In this document: positions 21,540 to 32,638 of the stretch, one piece after another
Position numbering within the stretch: the stretch's first letter is position 1
Layout: every line of letters begins with the position of its first letter
From: Trametes villosa
Lineage: Eukaryota > Basidiomycota > Agaricomycetes > Polyporales > Polyporaceae
Reading direction: 5' to 3'
DNA length: 64,000 bases
Assembly (NCBI GenBank): GCA_002964805.2
Contig: PUDQ02000017.1
Location: 124,001-188,000 of the forward strand
Position numbers and translations under genes: made by a program
Notes under the pieces: generated by a model
Database searches by the model: none
Told to the model about the DNA's origin: nothing
Seen by the model: the letters and a program-made list of their open reading frames with translations, nothing else

Positions 21540-22386
21540 CGTTACAGAGGCAATGGTTCAAGAAGGCCGGTGAGGTCTATCGCTATGGGTGTGAGCTCCA
21601 GGATGCTTGAGGATGTCTGCGATGGGAAACGGCTCAGCTGCTTCATATACGCTCAGGCTGCAAACCCCTCAGCGTCTGTCAGGCACAGGCCGGTCGGACC
21701 CAAGGCACTCCACGACAACGTGCTCACCAGAGGAAGCAATCCGAGCTCTTCCCTTGAACAAGGTGCCGTCTCGGAGCACGTTAACTCCCATACGAACATC
21801 GGCTCATCATGGTCCCCAGCACGCCTGGTCGCCCAAGGGTAGCCAACTGTGCCCCATAGGTCTCTCCTCCTCGTAACCGAAAGGGACTAACTTTCTCGAT
21901 AGGATGAATTGTCTTTGTCGGAACCTAAAGGCCTAATTGACCATGAGAGACTTCCGCACTAGTCTATAGGATTCTCCTAATCAGAGGGCGTTCTCGTGGG
22001 CGATAGTCACCGGACTCACCACAAAACCTCCTGGGCATCTGGTTAGAAGGTGGCACGGGAGGTCGAGAGTAAGAACGGCTGACATCAAAATCGAACTGTT
22101 CGCGGTAGGCGATGCACGTTATCATAATAAGGGAACCAAGCCAGCGTTCGCCTTCCTGTGATTCACAGTTCACTTGCCCTTGATTCACCACGAGCTGATG
22201 TTTAACGCAACGATACCTAGAACACAACGGTCATGTCCGCAAAACACAAGCTGCGCTGACCTGCAATAATCAGCCAGCGAGCGCGTTTGTGGATGAGACT
22301 ATCCGTACTACGACGGTGCAGAATCAACGTCCACGTCACCGAGCACTTCCCTCAGGCTGAGCCCTACTCCAATGAGCGGAAGAACC
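21540..22386. other. promoter region of copy 3, duplicated upstream of copy 4
   Basis: This intergenic stretch matches the region upstream of copy 4 (23270-23750) in blocks. The blocks are a TATATGAAG motif (minus strand) near 21640, a 140-bp block from 21665 on that aligns with one from 23365 on, and a block around 21955-22045 that aligns with 23655-23745. No ORF is supported. Confidence 0.65.
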
Positions 22387-23269
22387 CTAGGAGGAATACG
22401 CCTTCGCAGCGTCCTCGATAGCGACGAGCATGGCACCCTGATAAGTAGCAGAATATCAGTCAGCACAGCACCACGGCAGGACGAGCAGGTCTCACTCACA
22501 TAGAGAGCGCCGCCTTCTTCGACACGCGTCGGGACAATGCGTAAGAAGGCGCTTTCCGCCTCCTGCCGCTACATTCAGCTACCGAGGCCCGTACGAAGGC
22601 GAAGTCCCGCGAATAGCCCACTCACGGACGCAGAGTCGTCAAGGGAGCGGAGCGCTTCCGCAATTTGCGACCTGAACGAGAAGTCCGAAGCCAACAACTA
22701 CAGCAATGAGACAGTCAGTACTAAGAGCGAAGATGCGTGGGGTTGGGGCTCGTCGTACCCGCTTCTGAGCAAGATCGCTCATGAGGTCCCTGATTGAACG
22801 CGGGGTCAGTGTAGCAGGCGCGTTAGTTAGAGATGCCTCACCGCATGGCCTCGACGAAGAAAGTGAGGTTGTAGAGCGCGCTTTGCGCCATTTCATCGTC
22901 CATAGCTTGAGCACCGCGCTGCATACCTGCTAGTCAGCACACCACCAACGGGGTGGCTTGTAATGCCTGGCCATACGGTCTTCCCGATGTACTTGTGACC
23001 CAGCTCAGTGATGTTGTACAGCCCATTGATGATGACCTGCGCAAGATTGAGAAAGTACGTCGAAGTAGTGCGATATGTCTACTCACAGGCGCCTCGAGGG
23101 GGAAGGTGGCCGGGTCCAGACCGAGCGTTACGGCGCGCACGTCGTAGGACCAGGCGGTCGCCTGGGCGAGGTCGCTGACGGTCGCGTCGAAACCCATGTT
23201 GTCGGCGTTGACGCACCAAGAGCCGAGGGTAGAGGCGACGACGGCAAAGAGGAGGCTACAGAGTTTCAT
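22387..23269 (-). CDS. small secreted protein of the HsbA-like array, copy 4
   Basis: Minus strand from ATG at 23269: signal peptide MKLCSLLFAVVASTLGSWCV, then NADNMGFDATVSDLAQATAW, GLDPATFPLEAP, VIINGLYNITELGHKYIGK, GAQAMDDEMAQSALYNLTFF, RDLMSDLAQKR, a LLASDFSFRSQIAEALRSLD exon, RIVPTRVEEGGALY and GAMLVAIEDAAKAYSS before TAG at 22387-22389. It is the tandem partner of copy 3: exon sizes, intron phases and the promoter all match, with start codons 1730 bp and stop codons 1739 bp apart. The reading frame appears intact, so both copies are probably expressed. The family name is inferred from the array context. Confidence 0.65.
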
Positions 23270-23825
23270 AGTGTGGGATGATGCTATGTGGACGGCTTGA
23301 CGAGGTTCGTGTCCTACTGAGTGTATCTGGGTGACGTGCGATTCAGCAACTTCATATACAGCGCAACCCTCAGCGTCTGTTAGGGACAAGCTGGTCGGGT
23401 CAAAGGTACTTCGCGAAAACGTGCACGCCGTAGGAAGAAAATCGAGCTCTTCATCCGTGCAAGACGCCGTCTCACAGCAAGTTCACTCCTACAGCGAGTA
23501 ACGTTCAGTCGATGGTTCCCTAGCTCTCCACGTACCTCAGCTCGTTGTGGTCGATAGTTCACATGGTCGCCTTGAGGTCGTCAACTATGCGTCATGGTCC
23601 TATTCTCCCAGTGGCGAGGAGGGCATGGCTTCCGGACAAGATCGCGAAAGCTTTCCGCAATAGTCTTTGCAATTCCCCAGTTAGAATATGTCCTTGAAAA
23701 TTATCACTAGTGGCAAGACTCACCACATAGCCTCCTAAACATCCTGCCGAAAGCTCGGACGAGATGGAAAGCAGAGGATGGAGATACAACATCATCTAAT
23801 GTACACACGGAGAACCTACACAAGT

Positions 23826-26800
23826 CTACCGCCGCTCGCGAACCTTCCACCATACGATGAAGACCACGCCGACCGCGAAGCCTGCGATGTACGCGAACAG
23901 CACCAGCACGTCCCGATAGTAGTTGTTCTGCCCGAACCCGAAGAGCTGCACAGTCCAATCCCAGTCAGCGATCATCTTCAACTCGGACAGTAGAATGTCG
24001 ACAGGAGGGGAGGATACGCACCGTTTTCATGATGAGCGACGCAGACACGTTCACGGGCACGCCCTCGAGCGTGTCCACGATCATCAGCCCCGAGCCGACC
24101 TCGTTCACGGAGAGCGCCTCGAGCGTGTACTTGAGCGGGCAGATCCACTGCAGCCAGCGGAGCACCGGCGGGATGTCGCTCAGGTGCACGAAGAAGCCCG
24201 CGTACGTCATCTGGTACAGCGCCGTCAGCGCGGAGAGGAGGATCGCGATCCCGCCGTTGCGGAACAGGCAGGCGAGGAGGAAGTTCTGCACGGGAGCCGT
24301 CAGTTGTGCTCTATGAGGATGACCAGATGGGACACTCACGAATAGCGTCATGACGAGGGAGTATAGCACCAGGATGAACAGGAACTTGAAGTAGTGCGCG
24401 GCGTCCTGGGCGAGGCCCGCCATCCAGTACGTGCTGTGCGGTGGTCAGTCTACGCGTCTGTACAACACGTGAAAGAGAGGACATACATGGTAGACACGAT
24501 GATAGTCGGGATGAGCCGGAGTGGGAGGACGTCGAAGACGAACCGGGAGAGCAACCAAGCGGTAGGGCTATTCGGATGTCAGACAGTGCGCACATCAGCG
24601 GGTCCGGTACGACTGACCTGTAGTACGATGCCGAGCGCTCGCGAAGGAACAACGGTCTAATCTCTACGACATTGTATAGCGCACTGAGAGACGAGAAGGC
24701 AATGAGGGCGCCCTAATGAACGCGAGCGTGAGCAAGTTCAGCAGAAGGGCTGTGCGAAGCATGCTCACAAGGAAGAAAAGACATCCCACGCGCGACTGGA
24801 AGCCGGCGATGGTGATTCCAGTGTGGTAGTACAGCCCACCTGTGTGTATTCCCCATCAGAGTCGTGCAAGTTGAGTACAACGCAAGACACATACCGCAGA
24901 AGACGCCCAAGACACACGCGATAGCGATGTGCGCAAAGAACAAGGTCTTGTCGCGCCTAAGGATCTTCCACTCACGCCCTGAGAGAACCTCCAGCTGCGT
25001 GAGGAACGTCGCCGGGTAGTGCGACCTCTCGAACCACGGCTTCTTCGTGCGCACCGGCAGGCCCGACGCCTTGCCCTCCAGCGGCTCGATGTCGGTCGGG
25101 GACGACGTCCCAACGAACCCTTTCTCCACCTCGTCGGTCGAGGCGCCTGCGGGGGCGCTGTGGAGCCCGCTGTTCGAACCACCGGAGAGATCGAACAGTC
25201 CGACCGGAGGCTCGCTGGCGATCTCCAGAAGGTAATCCGCGACGTTGTACCCCTCCTTGTACGCAATCCCCTGGGCTGTGAAATGCTCGGCCGGGGCGAA
25301 ACCACCCGGGCCAGAGTAGAGCGCGCGCCCGTGTGCGAGCACCAGAATCTGGTCAAACGAGTGATACAGATGCGAGCTGGCCGCGACGCTGGGTCTCAGC
25401 AAGGGGCCCCACACGGAGAGGGGTAGACACATACCTGGGCTGATGGATGGACGCAATCACGGCCGTCGGGTTCTCCGGATCGTGCGCGAGCGCGTGCAGG
25501 ACGTTCGCAACCTTCCTCGCCGAGACCGAGTCCAACCCCGACGTCGGCTCGTCCAGGAGCAGCACGTCCGGCTTCGCGACGAGCTCCAGGCCGATGGTAA
25601 CACGGCGCATCTCGCCCCCGCTAATCCCGCGCCTTTCGCCGTCGCCGATCCTCACGTCGCGGACGTGCGCGATGCCGAGGCGCTGCATGATGTCCTCCAC
25701 GCGCGCCTGCTTCTCCACATCCGGTACGCCCTCAGGCAGGCGCAAGCGCGCCGCGAAGAGGAGCGCCTCGCGCACGGTGAGCATCGGCGGGAGCACGTCC
25801 TGCTGCGGCACGAAGCCGACGCGCGGCTTGCGCGCGCCCGTCCCGGGGAACGACACGCCGCCGGTGACGCGCCCGGACTTGGCCTTCTGCGCGAGGATCT
25901 CGATGAGCGTCGTCTTGCCCGCGCCGCTGGGCCCGAGGATGGCCATGACCTCGCCCGGGACGACGCGCCCGCCGACGCTGTCGAGCACGGCCTTCTCGGT
26001 CTCCACGTCCTTCGCGCGGCGGTGCAGCAGGGACAGGCCGGTGTGCTGGGGGACGAGGTACGAGATGTCGGACCAGGCGATGGCGACCCCGCCCGAGCGG
26101 TCCAAGGCGCCGACGCCCTGTTTCCGTGCACGACGCTGGCCGGCGAGCCCGAGCCCCAGCAAGAAGAGTGCAATACCGATGAGCGACCCGACCACGGCGA
26201 GGCCTGCGATCACACCACCACTAAGGGACGAGCCTCCGTCGTCACCGGAAGATGTGGAGTTCCCCGAGAGAAGGTTCAGCGTGCTCTGGGCGATGCACTC
26301 GCCAAAAACGCATCCGCTGAGCGAGATCCCTGCGGTACCAAAGATCTGGTCGATGATCTCCTGGTTGAAGGAGCACGACGCGGTGCTGTTTTCAGACGGG
26401 GCGCCGCAAGAGATCCCCAGGTTTCCGCCGAGGTTGTTGATGACGTTCGAGAGGTCCTTAGCTCGTACCGCCCCGCAGAAGTCGGTGCCGCTGCGACAGG
26501 TGCACTCGAGGTCCTTGCAGTTCCAGCTCGAACTGCCGTCGCTCGCATCGTCCTGAGCGCAGTTATCGGCGGTGCAGTAGAACTGCTCCACGCCCTTGTA
26601 GAAGAGCTGAGCGTAGACGGAGCCGCTGGCTCCGAAGGCGGTGGTGTTAGGCAAGGGCGTAAAAGAAGCGTTGAGCGTTCGCGCGATAGTAAGCGTGGAT
26701 GGGCCAGGATAGAGAACTTGGAATGTTGGGTTCTACGGGGGGCGTGTTAGAGCATTGCACGACAAGCATGGAGTAGCAGTCAATTCCTGGGCGGAACGCT

Positions 26801-27596
26801 CGGTCATCTCTGTCAGTGGCGGCAGCAGAGCGATCGCACGACAGCACGCTGCGCTGCACGCCGGCCAATAGTTTGAAATACCCACGCCTTCTGCTGAAAC
26901 GGCATAGCGGAGAAATGTCTGTGGAGCGCTCACAACCTCATACAACTTAGCCCCGAGGCGTGTCTTCGCGCCTTCCCATGCTGCCAGCCGATGAGCGGAG
27001 AGCATGCAAGGCCTTCCTCCCCACATTCCGTACGCGGGGAGCGCAGAGACATCGTGAGCCTCGTTGCGCGACCCACTGGCGGAACGAGCGAGGTCGTCGA
27101 GCGCACAAACCGGGCGGTATGCCCCTGAACCTGAGAAGTCGAAACGCACCTGTATATCACAGCTCATCTGCCCAGCGGCATACACCCTCGGCGTCGTGTT
27201 GCAGACCAACGAATTGTCCTGACCGTTGCTGAGGCCCGAGAGCGCTCCTGCGGAATTTTGAACGCTTGCGACGCTCGCGAGACCGGCCTGGCACGCCTGT
27301 GCGGTTTGGCAGACATTGCAGCCCGTCCCGGTCCAACCGTCTTCGCATGAGCAAGTGGTGACATTGGACGGCGACCCGTCGGCGAGAGCACGGCCAGAGC
27401 CCTGGAAGAGTGTACCGCCGCACGCGGCCTGCGAGCAAGACGAGCCGCCGAAGCCTGGGGGGCAAGCGCAGGTCGAGCCGTTCACCGTCCCGTAGTTTTC
27501 GCACTGGGCGCCGCTCACGGGGGCGCGCCTCACCCTGTTGGGGTTCGACGCGAAGGGCGAGGGCGGCCGCTGCCTGCGTTGAGGTGGGGAAGACAT
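23826..27596 (-). CDS. ADP1: ABCG-type transporter with extracellular EGF-like region (ADP1-like)
   Basis: A half-size ABC transporter like yeast Adp1, whose substrate is not settled. Read from ATG at 27596: the N-terminal luminal part has EGF-like cysteine patterns (CENYGTVNGSTCACPPGFGG; CSCEDGWTGTGCNVC) and many N-glycosylation sites. A membrane segment follows (GGVIAGLAVVGSLIGIALFL). The nucleotide-binding domain has Walker A GPSGAGKTT, Q-loop FVPQQDVLPP, signature ISGGEMRR, Walker B DVLLLDEPTSGLDS and the switch histidine in SIHQP. The C-terminal ABC2 membrane domain is split over several exons (FFAHIAIACVLGVFCG; FILVLYSLVMTLF; LLSALTALYQMTYAGFF), ending near LFAYIAGFAVGVVFIVWW and VRERR-stop. 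One intron (about 26735-27143) is over 400 nt, very long here. No signal peptide follows the chosen ATG; a small upstream exon may be missing. Confidence 0.88.
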
Positions 27597-28006
27597 GGGG
27601 GTCGTGGGGTTTGGCGGCGCGGGGCAGGCATTTAAAGGACGGCGGCGTGGGCAGATTCCCGTTTAATGGAAAGGGACGTCCAGCCCGCGGAGTCTGTGCG
27701 AATGTGGGGCGTCGGCCCGGATGCCTAACTGGGCTTGGGCGCCCCGCCCTCCCGCCTTTTCGGTCCCGCCGCCAGGCACACCTCCTTTCTCACCGCCACT
27801 GCACTCAGCGGTCGCCGTCGCCACCAACGTACTCGTCGAGTGCAGTCCTCTGCAGCCTCAAACTATCGTACACGGCGACTATCCAAATGCGAGGGTCGGA
27901 CTGAAAAAACGTCGCACGTATCCAGCCGCACAACTTCCTCCATACGTACACGCAGTGTTCTTCGCACGAAGCGTCCTCCGTCGCCACTCGCCAGACCCTC
28001 GCAGTC

Positions 28007-28890
28007 TGCGCACATGGTCGACGCAGGTCTTCCTCCTACAGAACTCTTCTCTGTGATTGGCCAGCGCCTTCGTATTTTTCGATGTGAACCCTACATTGCC
28101 CTCGTCAACGGCTACCCCCACGCATGGCGAACATGGTCAGTTCTCCTCCCAATCACCGTCGCGCCGCGTAACTCCCCAAATGAATGCAAAAGCCTCTGCC
28201 TAGGTCCTTGTCGATGTGCTCGACGCCTCGTTTCCGGATTTTTTGTCGATCTCGCCCTTCGACACGCCCTTCACCCGTGTCGAGGCCTCGTTACTCTCCG
28301 CAGGGTGTACCGTCGATCTCGCAATCCGCGACTGGTCCGAAGCTGTATTGCCTCCGTCGCTCGGGTGCAGTTAGATGTAGGCAAACAGACAACGGAACGC
28401 AAGAACCGCGCCATGGGCTTCTCCGTAAACCCCTGGCTCGGAGAGCCATAGCAAGTATAGACGTCGTTTTCGACGTCGATTCTCACTACAGATATCGCGG
28501 CCAGTTGTTTAGGCTCGCGGCTCTGCTCGCGAAATCACGATGACATACAGAGCGGTCCGAGCAATTTTTGCTGCACTGTCAAGTAGACGAGGAGATCGCG
28601 CCTACAGAAAGCTGTATGGAGGCGCTTCAGGCGGTCGCGACCTGAGCTTGCTTACCCTGGACCACCGTTTTCGCAGACCATTCTTGCGGTTACAACGCCG
28701 CCAGCGCCGCCATTCTGTGAGTGCCCCACTGATACTGTCCGGAGGCCTTGACATATCTGCCTTACGCCGTCGGTCCTGTCACCCAGAACTCTTATACCGC
28801 GGCGGAAGAGGGGCATCGTAGAGGGAGGCGGACGTCCTCGACGCCCGTCCTGGATATCGTGAAAGCACCCGACGCCGATGTGCCGCCCTG
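28007..28890 (-). pseudogene. decayed NmrA-like pseudogene
   Basis: Fragments on the minus strand match the intact NmrA-like gene at 29465-30695 in the same order but in different frames, with stops between. RVLSRYPGRAS (~28880-28840) matches RVLTRDPSTAK. RIDVENDVYTCYGSPS (~28485-28440) matches GFDIENKTFTCFGPS, and even the intron acceptor just before it is at the same place (TGTAG versus TGCAG). RIARSTVHPAESNEAS with KGVSKGEIDKKS (~28350-28240) matches RISGDAVSYEDVRD with KGLQKDEISIKS. DEGNVGFTSKNTKALAN with EEFCRRK (~28110-28040) matches GEGKLDLSRENANALVN with DAFWKWK. Frame changes between the pieces and in-frame stops show it is not functional. The N-terminal part is not recognisable. Confidence 0.75.
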
Positions 28891-29464
28891 GGAACGCCAC
28901 GCACAAGAAGCCAGGCGCGGTACAGAGAAGGGCCACGGACTCGAGTATTGACCCCGAAGGCCGGATACGTCCGCGGGGTGGGTCCTCGAGCAGAGGTTCG
29001 AAGCGGGGCGTGTGCAGGTGCCATATGGTCTGTTCCAGACATACGGCACCCCTCGCAGATCTACGCAAAATTCCACGGCTCTGAAGTCATCACCCGGGGG
29101 ACTTCGTGTTCGATATTCTCACAGTGTGATCTACACTCACAGCATCTACGTGGAGTGTGAATCCGGCATTCGAGCGCAGAGCGGCTGAATGGGACCACAT
29201 ACAGGTAACTCGCTCGTGTCCTCGCTCAATAGCAAGGCTGACATTGGACGATAGAAATCTTGGGCAAGGCGTCTACTGCATCAATACGATCCACCGTGAA
29301 TTGGGCGTAGTGACAGTGTTCAAGGCCCCATGCCCAAAGCGATGCAGAAGGGTCTTGTGTTTCGCCCCTGAAGTTACCGCATTTTAGCACATGTGGCACA
29401 TACGCTGGAGTGTGATTGCACTCGTGAAGACATCGGTTGAGGTGCAGCATGAACGTAGCATGCC
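28891..29464. other. intergenic region between pseudogene and NmrA-like gene
   Basis: No coding signal is recognised; it may contain the eroded promoter and N-terminus of the pseudogene. Confidence 0.4.
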
Positions 29465-30695
29465 TCAGGTACCACGCAGTTGCTCCGCTACAGACTTCCA
29501 CTTCCAGAACGCGTCGGCAGGGTTGACCAATGCGTTCGCGTTCTCGCGCGACAAGTCCAACTTGCCCTCTCCCATGAGCACCCTGTGTTCCACATCCAGT
29601 CAGCTCCATCTCACCGACACCCAACACTGCAAGTGCTACAAACTACGCACCGAATGTACTCCACGACATGCGACCCCGGAGTCTCGCGCAACTTCCTCTT
29701 GCGCTCGTCCAGGTCCTCGCTCTTGATCGAGATCTCATCCTTCTGCAACCCCTTGGCTTGAGCGACTAGGTCGCGCACGTCCTCGTAGCTGACCGCGTCT
29801 CCGGATATGCGCAGCTCGTCGGGGACCTTGTCGGCGGCCAGCGGCTCCAGGGCGAGGATGGAGAGCCGCGCGAGAGCCCTGCCGACGTCCGTTGTGGAGG
29901 TGAAGGTCACTTTCCGGGCGGACGGGCCGAAGCAGGTGAAGGTCTTGTTCTCGATGTCGAATCCCACTGCAAGTGGGCCTCAGTTCGTTTCGCAAACTAC
30001 CATGGCGTTGCGTCTACGTACGAAACGGCTGCGGCAATACATCAGTACGTCGGTCTGCACACTAAGCACGTTAGAAGGAACGTACAGTGAAGGACAGCTC
30101 GGTGAACAGCGCTGTGTAGACTGCAATCACCTGGGTCAGGGTGCCACGCGCAACCTCGCGGGCATGGGTCGCGAGTTCTCGCTTGACATCCCAGTCGTGG
30201 TGGTCATATTCCGGGAAGTCGTTCTCTCTGTGGTCTCTGCATACCGTGCCCATAAGCGGCCTGCCAAGCCTTTGTCAAATCCAGCAGAGCGTACGCACAC
30301 GCCGAACTCGCTCAGGAAGTACACCTTCGCGCTACTCTGTACCGCCGCTTCCGCAACTTGCTTCTTCAGGTCCTTGGGCGCGGTTAAGTTGAGGGCATTG
30401 ATCACGACGTCGACGTGGGCGAAAGCAGCCGTGAGTGATTGCGCTGGATCCTCTAGGTCTAGGACTTGGAGAATTGCGCCCTTCTCTGCGAGAGCTTGAG
30501 CTTTCGCGGTGGACGGGTCGCGCGTGAGGACACGGACTGTCGGGAATGAGGTATGGAACTCGTCGAGGAAGACCCTGCTAATCTCGTACCCTGTCAATAG
30601 TGTTATGAGAGAAGTTTCCTCGGTCAAATGAAGTTAATGAGCTCACCCAAGCGACCTGTTCCGCCTACGATTGCGACGCTGTATCTTCCTGACAT
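29465..30695 (-). CDS. NmrA-like / isoflavone reductase-like NAD(P)-binding protein
   Basis: An atypical short-chain dehydrogenase of the NmrA/isoflavone-reductase group; members act as redox sensors or reductases and the substrate is unknown. From ATG at 30695 it reads MSGRYSVAIVGGTGRLG (the NAD(P)-binding glycine motif, split by an intron after residue 16). Next come YEISRVFLDEF, VRVLTRDPSTAKAQALAEKG, VLDLEDPAQSLTAAF, DVVINALNL, KVYFLSEFGV, DFPEYDHHDWDVKRELATHA, VIAVYTALFTELSFT, the 7-nt exon at 30022-30028, GFDIENKTFTCFGPS, STTDVGRALARLSI, RISGDAVSYEDVRDLV, GSHVVEYI and a last exon with EGKLDLSRENANALVNPADA. TGA is at 29465-29467. Size is about 320 residues, usual for the group. A paralogous pseudogene lies directly downstream. 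Confidence 0.85.
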
Positions 30696-31015
30696 AGCCG
30701 TGCTGGGTGGGTGTCTCCAGGCGGGTTGTGACCTGCAGACGTAGAGGATATCACTCGCGTCAGGCAAACTTACACGCAGCCGCGCAAGTGTAGACTTCGC
30801 AATGAATAGACCCCCGGAGGTTTTATAACTGTGACGCAATCTCGTGGGTCATATGCTCCTCACAGGGTAGTAGGCTCGCTGAACTCGCAAGAAGTGCGCG
30901 CATGTGCCACCATGTTCCGACTGGCTGCAGACTTACCTCTCCTCAATCAGTCAAGCGCCGCATGCCCTCACCATAGCTAACAGCAATGCAATAATTAAAG
31001 CAAGATACAAGCACC
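30696..31015. other. intergenic region
   Basis: About 320 bp between the start of the NmrA-like gene and the 3' end of the WBP1 gene, both on the minus strand. It should hold the promoter of the NmrA-like gene; a TTTTATAA stretch lies near 30821-30828. No gene is seen. Confidence 0.4.
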
Positions 31016-32638
31016 CTACTCCGCCTTCGAGCCCTTGCCCCTCTTCGGCTCGCGCTCCTCGCCCGCGAGCCACAGCGCGACGAAGAGCACGAACGCGGCG
31101 CTCGTCGAGAACGCGCCCGCGTAGTACGGCCACGCCGCGCTCAGGAAGCGCGGGTACTCGTCGTGCCGCGGCGGCACCACCGGCACCACGGTCGAGCTCT
31201 CCAGGTACGTCAGGCTGGGTGAACACGGCGTAAATGAGCGATTGCATGATAGAAACAGAGGGGGCTGGGGGAGAGGGGACGCACCCTTTGCGCTTGTGGT
31301 TAATGACGAACTTAAAGACGCCGTGGCGGTCCGGGACGCGGAAGGTGACGGAGTACTTGCCGGGCTCGCCGGGGGCCGCGGGGAGCGTGGTACGGATGTG
31401 CGGGTCGAGCATCGTGAACTCGAGCTGGAGGTCGTCGAGGCCGGAGTAGGGTTCCCAGATGTCAAGTTCGGCGTTGTACTTGGAAATGTACGCGTCGTAA
31501 GTCTAGAGGGAGGGTCAGACACTGCACATATAACACTGCTGGGATGACCTACGACACGGTCGTTGGTGGTGTACGTCTCCCGCGCGAGCGTCTCGTTCAG
31601 GCGGTGGTGCTCGACGCTGTCGATGCGCAGCACCTGCGACTCCTGGAAGGTCCATGCCGCGACATCGCGCGCGAACTGCCTGTTGCCTGACGACTTGCCC
31701 CTATACATATGCGTTTAGCAAACACACGCGAACCATACCCGGACGAGTGCTTACTTGGAAACCTCCTTGTTGATGAACTCGTCGCTGAACAGCTCAACGC
31801 CGCCAACCCAAGTCGCGCGTGCGTTGTTGAGTGCCTGGAACCCGGTGACCAAGCTAAGCTGGCTGCCCGCCCAGAGGCCCTCCCCGCCCTTCTCTGACGC
31901 CTCGACCAGGACGTCTGCACTCGAGTCGCCCTCCGAGTCCGAAGCAAAGCTTTGCGAGGGCGCCTTCAGGAGGGGCACCAGCATAGGGTTTGTGCCAAGG
32001 GCTTGCGGCACGCCAGAGAACCACACTGGAGGGAGGTTCGGCGAGATGATAGAGTCCGCGCGGGGAGGCTCTACGGGGATGATGGTCGCGGGAGTGTCGC
32101 GCTTGGGGAAGTGGGAGATGAGGGGCGTGCCCGGGGGAGGGAGGATGAGGGAGAACTCCGCAGCAAGGGAGGAGAGGGGCGTCTGCTTCGTCGAGAGCGC
32201 GAGAATGAGGTTGGTGTTTTTGTTGAGGAGCGTCACCAGGGATTGGGGGGTGACGTCTGCAGCGTAGCCTGTACGAGACGGTGAGCACACGCTGCGGGCC
32301 TGTGGGAGAAGCTTAGATGGACGTACTCTTGGTGTTCGGGGAGAACACAATGACATGTGCGAACTGTGCAACTTCATCCTTGATGATCTGAGGCTCGGCC
32401 TCCTTGGGCGAACGGAAAGTAAGCTTGTAGCCCTGCTCTGCCTCACAATGTCAGAGGTCCCGCGCGGTCGACCGAGTATCTCGCACATACTTTCGAGATC
32501 ACCGAAGAAGATGGAGAAGTTCTCCCGCTTGAGTGCGGGGTCGAGGAGGACCAGAACAGAGTCGCCGGTGCTTGAACGGGCGCACGCGAGGCCGACCAGT
32601 GCCACGAGAGGCAGCAGCAGTCCCCGGAGAAAGCGCAT
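31016..32638 (-). CDS. WBP1: oligosaccharyltransferase 48-kDa subunit (OST48/Wbp1)
   Basis: An essential subunit of the ER complex that transfers the lipid-linked glycan to Asn in nascent proteins. ATG at 32638 starts a signal peptide (MRFLRGLLLPLVALVGLACA) followed by STGDSVLVLLDPALKRENFS and FFGDLE. Further exons give GYKLTFRSPKEAEPQI, DEVAQFAHVIVFSPNTKS, ADVTPQSLVTLLNKNTNLIL, FPKRDTPATIIP, LWAGSQLSLVTGFQALNNAR, the GSVELFSD-like VGGVELFSDEFINKEVS, NRQFARDVAAWTFQESQVLR, YSGLDDLQLEFTMLDPHIR, YSVTFRVPDRHGVFKFVI and a final membrane helix SAAFVLFVALWLAGEE with a short basic tail. About 440 residues, normal. The C-terminus GKGSKAE lacks the exact KKxx di-lysine signal of the yeast protein. The frames are clear; some intron borders are approximate. 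Confidence 0.92.

Noticed and set aside
25443..26750. 435-codon plus-strand open frame
   Set aside because: It lies antisense to the ABC transporter exon, which has all ABC motifs; the frame is a by-product of codon bias.
27735..28451. 238-codon plus-strand frame
   Set aside because: Runs over the NmrA pseudogene on the other strand; composition is Arg/Ser-rich and shows no motif.
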